DNA from: Pedobacter sp.
Lineage (GTDB): Bacteria; Bacteroidota; Bacteroidia; Sphingobacteriales; Sphingobacteriaceae
NCBI GenBank assembly: GCA_030149995.1
Contig: JASLGV010000485.1
Location: 1-5,961, forward strand
Direction of reading: 5' to 3'
Length of the DNA stretch: 5,961 nt
The notes under the pieces are model-generated. The model saw only the letters and a list, made by a program, of their open reading frames with translations. It had not been told where the DNA came from and made no database searches. Below, in pieces: positions 4,506 to 5,961 of the stretch (its first letter is position 1; each line of letters starts with the position of its first letter). A program made the position numbers and the translations under genes.

Positions 4506-5312
4506 ATGAATAACAACAGCCTTTTCTTAATCGATCCGGATTTTAAAGCTGATGCATCTGAAAATTGCCGTTTATTATTAAAGATAACAAACGACAGCTT
4601 TTCTTACGCAGTTACGGATGTACACAACGGACAGGTTCATTTGATTTTCGATAAGCAGGCTTGTGAGGATGTGGCACAGGCGCTCGAAGAAGCCTTTGCA
4701 AAAGATATTTACCTGCAAAGAAACTACCAGTCCATTAAGGCTTCTGTACATACCGATCACTTTGTTTTTATTCCCAACGAATGGTTCGACGCCGATAACC
4801 TCCAGCATTATGCAGCTTATCTGGGTACAGATCAGAATATCCGCACCCAGGCACAGGCCAATTTTGGTTTCAATACCATTTTTGCACTCAACAGCAGACT
4901 GGAATCTAATTTACCCGCTCAAACACAGCTTTACCCCCAATCAGAATCCCTGCTTGCGCTAAAAAAACATCTTGCAGACGAAGCCATTCTAATTGATTTT
5001 ACAGCCAATTCATTCAACTTTTTATATGTTAAAAACGGACAACTGATTTTTCAGAACCATTTTAGCATGGCCGATGCAGAAGAGTTCAACTATTTCATCC
5101 TGCTGCTTATAGAACAGCTTAGCCTGTACGAGCACATTCCGGTGTATTTACAAGGCATTGTAAACGAAGACGACGAACATTACACTTGTTTATTAAAATA
5201 TTTTAACCAGCTATACTTCTTTTTCCCTGCCGGAAAAGAGAATAAAGGTTTGCTGGCCGATATGCCCGGGCATTATTTCAGTGCCCTGCTTGCTTTAGAT
5301 TTATGCGAATAA
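4506..5312 (+). CDS. DUF3822 family protein
   Basis: A 268-residue cytosolic protein without signal peptide or membrane helices, recognised as DUF3822 by its sequence style and its place directly before rsmD in Bacteroidota. Two related halves are suggested: LFLIDPDFKADASENCRLLLKI with DVHNGQVHLIF in the first, and EAILIDFTANSFNFLYVKNG, QLIFQNHF (159-186) in the second. Each has a hydrophobic strand ending in D, then strands with an NGQ turn, which recalls actin/PilM-like ASKHA folds. That fold is my inference, and no intact nucleotide-binding phosphate loop is obvious. The function is unknown. The start is set at ATG 4506 because the upstream in-frame TTG lies inside the -7 promoter element. 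The stop overlaps the rsmD start by 10 bases, so the two are probably co-transcribed and translationally coupled. Confidence 0.75.
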   Translation: MNNNSLFLIDPDFKADASENCRLLLKITNDSFSYAVTDVHNGQVHLIFDKQACEDVAQALEEAFAKDIYLQRNYQSIKASVHTDHFVFIPNEWFDADNLQHYAAYLGTDQNIRTQAQANFGFNTIFALNSRLESNLPAQTQLYPQSESLLALKKHLADEAILIDFTANSFNFLYVKNGQLIFQNHFSMADAEEFNYFILLLIEQLSLYEHIPVYLQGIVNEDDEHYTCLLKYFNQLYFFFPAGKENKGLLADMPGHYFSALLALDLCE

Positions 5313-5839
5313 TAGGTGGCCGTTTAAAAGGCATCCGGTTACAACCACCGGCAAACTTACCCGTAAGGCCTACAACAGACATGGCCAAAGAGGCCCTTTT
5401 TAACATACTCAACAACCGGTTTGACCTGGAAAACTGCCAGGTACTCGACTTGTTTTGCGGTACCGGAAACCTTACCTTCGAATTTGCTTCGCGCCAGGCA
5501 GAAAGCATTTTAGCTGTCGATCTGAACTATGGTTGTGTAAACTGGGTTAAAAATACGGCCAAACAATATGAATTTAACCAGGTTGAAGTTAGAAAAGGTG
5601 ATGTCTTTAAACTGTTAAAACAGTTTACAGGCAGTTACGATCTGATTTTTGCCGACCCCCCGTATAATCTTCCAAACATTCCGCAAATTCCGGTGCTGGT
5701 TATGGAGCAGCAACTCCTTAAACCCGGTGGTTTACTGGTGGTAGAACACCAGAGCAATATGAAACTCGATAAGCAACCCGGATATACCGAAACCCGTAAA
5801 TACGGAAATTCTTCTTTCAGCTTTTTTGAGTTTTCTTAG
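5303..5839 (+). CDS. rsmD: 16S rRNA (guanine(966)-N(2))-methyltransferase RsmD
   Basis: A 178-residue Rossmann-fold methyltransferase, the usual length for RsmD, which uses S-adenosylmethionine to methylate N2 of G966 in 16S rRNA during 30S assembly. Family landmarks appear in order: N-terminal MRIIGGRLKG (1-10), the RPTTDMAKEALFNIL block (22-36), SAM-binding motif I LDLFCGTGNL (48-57), the acidic motif II end AVDLN (71-75), motif IV catalytic DPPY (118-121) and LKPGGLLVVEH (139-149). Nothing is missing. The ATG lies inside the last codons of DUF3822 (ttATGcg), a 10-base overlap that suggests translational coupling, with no ribosome binding site. It is followed by coaD after 89 bases, the pairing found in many bacteria. 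Confidence 0.95.
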   Translation: MRIIGGRLKGIRLQPPANLPVRPTTDMAKEALFNILNNRFDLENCQVLDLFCGTGNLTFEFASRQAESILAVDLNYGCVNWVKNTAKQYEFNQVEVRKGDVFKLLKQFTGSYDLIFADPPYNLPNIPQIPVLVMEQQLLKPGGLLVVEHQSNMKLDKQPGYTETRKYGNSSFSFFEFS

Positions 5840-5916
5840 CCTTTTTTGATTACCTACGCATTAAACAGACAAACCTTTCGCCCCATTTAATACATCAAAC
5901 TATCGGCTTAAAAATT

Positions 5917-5924
5917 TATATTTG
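5917..5924 (+). promoter_or_regulatory. -7 promoter element for coaD
   Basis: TATATTTG is an exact TAnnTTTG match ending 4 bases before the coaD ATG at 5929, so the message would start at or beside the start codon. No good TTTG element is visible about 20 bases upstream, so the promoter may be weak or the gene may be read mainly from rsmD. Confidence 0.45.
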
Positions 5925-5928
5925 ACTT

Positions 5929-5961
5929 ATGAAAATAGCGCTATTTCCTGGTTCTTTTGAT
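5929..5961 (+). CDS. coaD: phosphopantetheine adenylyltransferase CoaD (5' end only)
   Basis: The last 33 bases of the window encode MKIALFPGSFD, the characteristic CoaD N-terminus; the PGSFDP loop belongs to the nucleotidyltransferase fold and precedes the T/SxGH motif, which lies beyond the window. CoaD transfers AMP from ATP to 4'-phosphopantetheine, the penultimate step of coenzyme A synthesis. Position after rsmD on the same strand agrees with the common rsmD-coaD pairing. The gene is cut by the window edge, so nothing can be said about its remainder. Confidence 0.9.
   Translation, partial: MKIALFPGSFD

Noticed and set aside
4318..4509. Plus-strand frame of 63 codons between the divergent genes
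   Set aside because: It runs through the DUF3822 promoter elements and its product has no recognisable features.
4663..4962. Plus-strand frame of 99 codons within DUF3822
   Set aside because: Out-of-frame shadow of the DUF3822 gene with no family resemblance.

Overview
The window looks like a chromosomal segment of a Bacteroidota bacterium, most likely a Sphingobacteriaceae member (Pedobacter or Mucilaginibacter-like). The grounds are the DUF3822 - rsmD - coaD gene order, exact Bacteroidota-type TAnnTTTG promoter elements placed almost on the start codons, no Shine-Dalgarno sites before the recognisable genes, a FecR-type anti-sigma N-terminus, and moderately AT-rich DNA. The genus is inferred from gene content only.

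Left part (1-1690): the tail of an unidentified plus-strand frame, a zinc-independent MDR-family NAD(P)H:quinone/enoyl reductase (397-1383), and on each side of it a copy of the same small minus-strand unit. Each unit is a 19-20 codon, strongly basic ORF followed by a perfect 11-12 bp hairpin and a T-tract. These two copies are the least explained structure in the window.

Middle part (1695-3100): gene decay. There is an orphan, truncated FecR-like anti-sigma N-terminus with no sigma factor beside it and no membrane or FecR domain. Next comes a frame-broken remnant of an unrecognised protein, then a secreted lipocalin-like gene split by one frameshift at an A8 run. A degenerate third copy of the hairpin closes this part.

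Right part (3164-5961): intact, ordinary genes. On the minus strand is a protein with a C-terminal diadenylate-cyclase-like (DACNV/DisA_N-type) domain that keeps the DGA and GTRH motifs. Divergent from it are a DUF3822 protein, rsmD (16S rRNA m2G966 methyltransferase, overlapping DUF3822 by 10 bases) and the first 11 codons of coaD (phosphopantetheine adenylyltransferase). The last three form a housekeeping cluster typical of the phylum.

The most novel candidates are the duplicated minus-strand mini-gene/hairpin unit flanking the reductase and the stand-alone DAC-like protein. The first rests on internal sequence comparison only, and the second on motif recognition.
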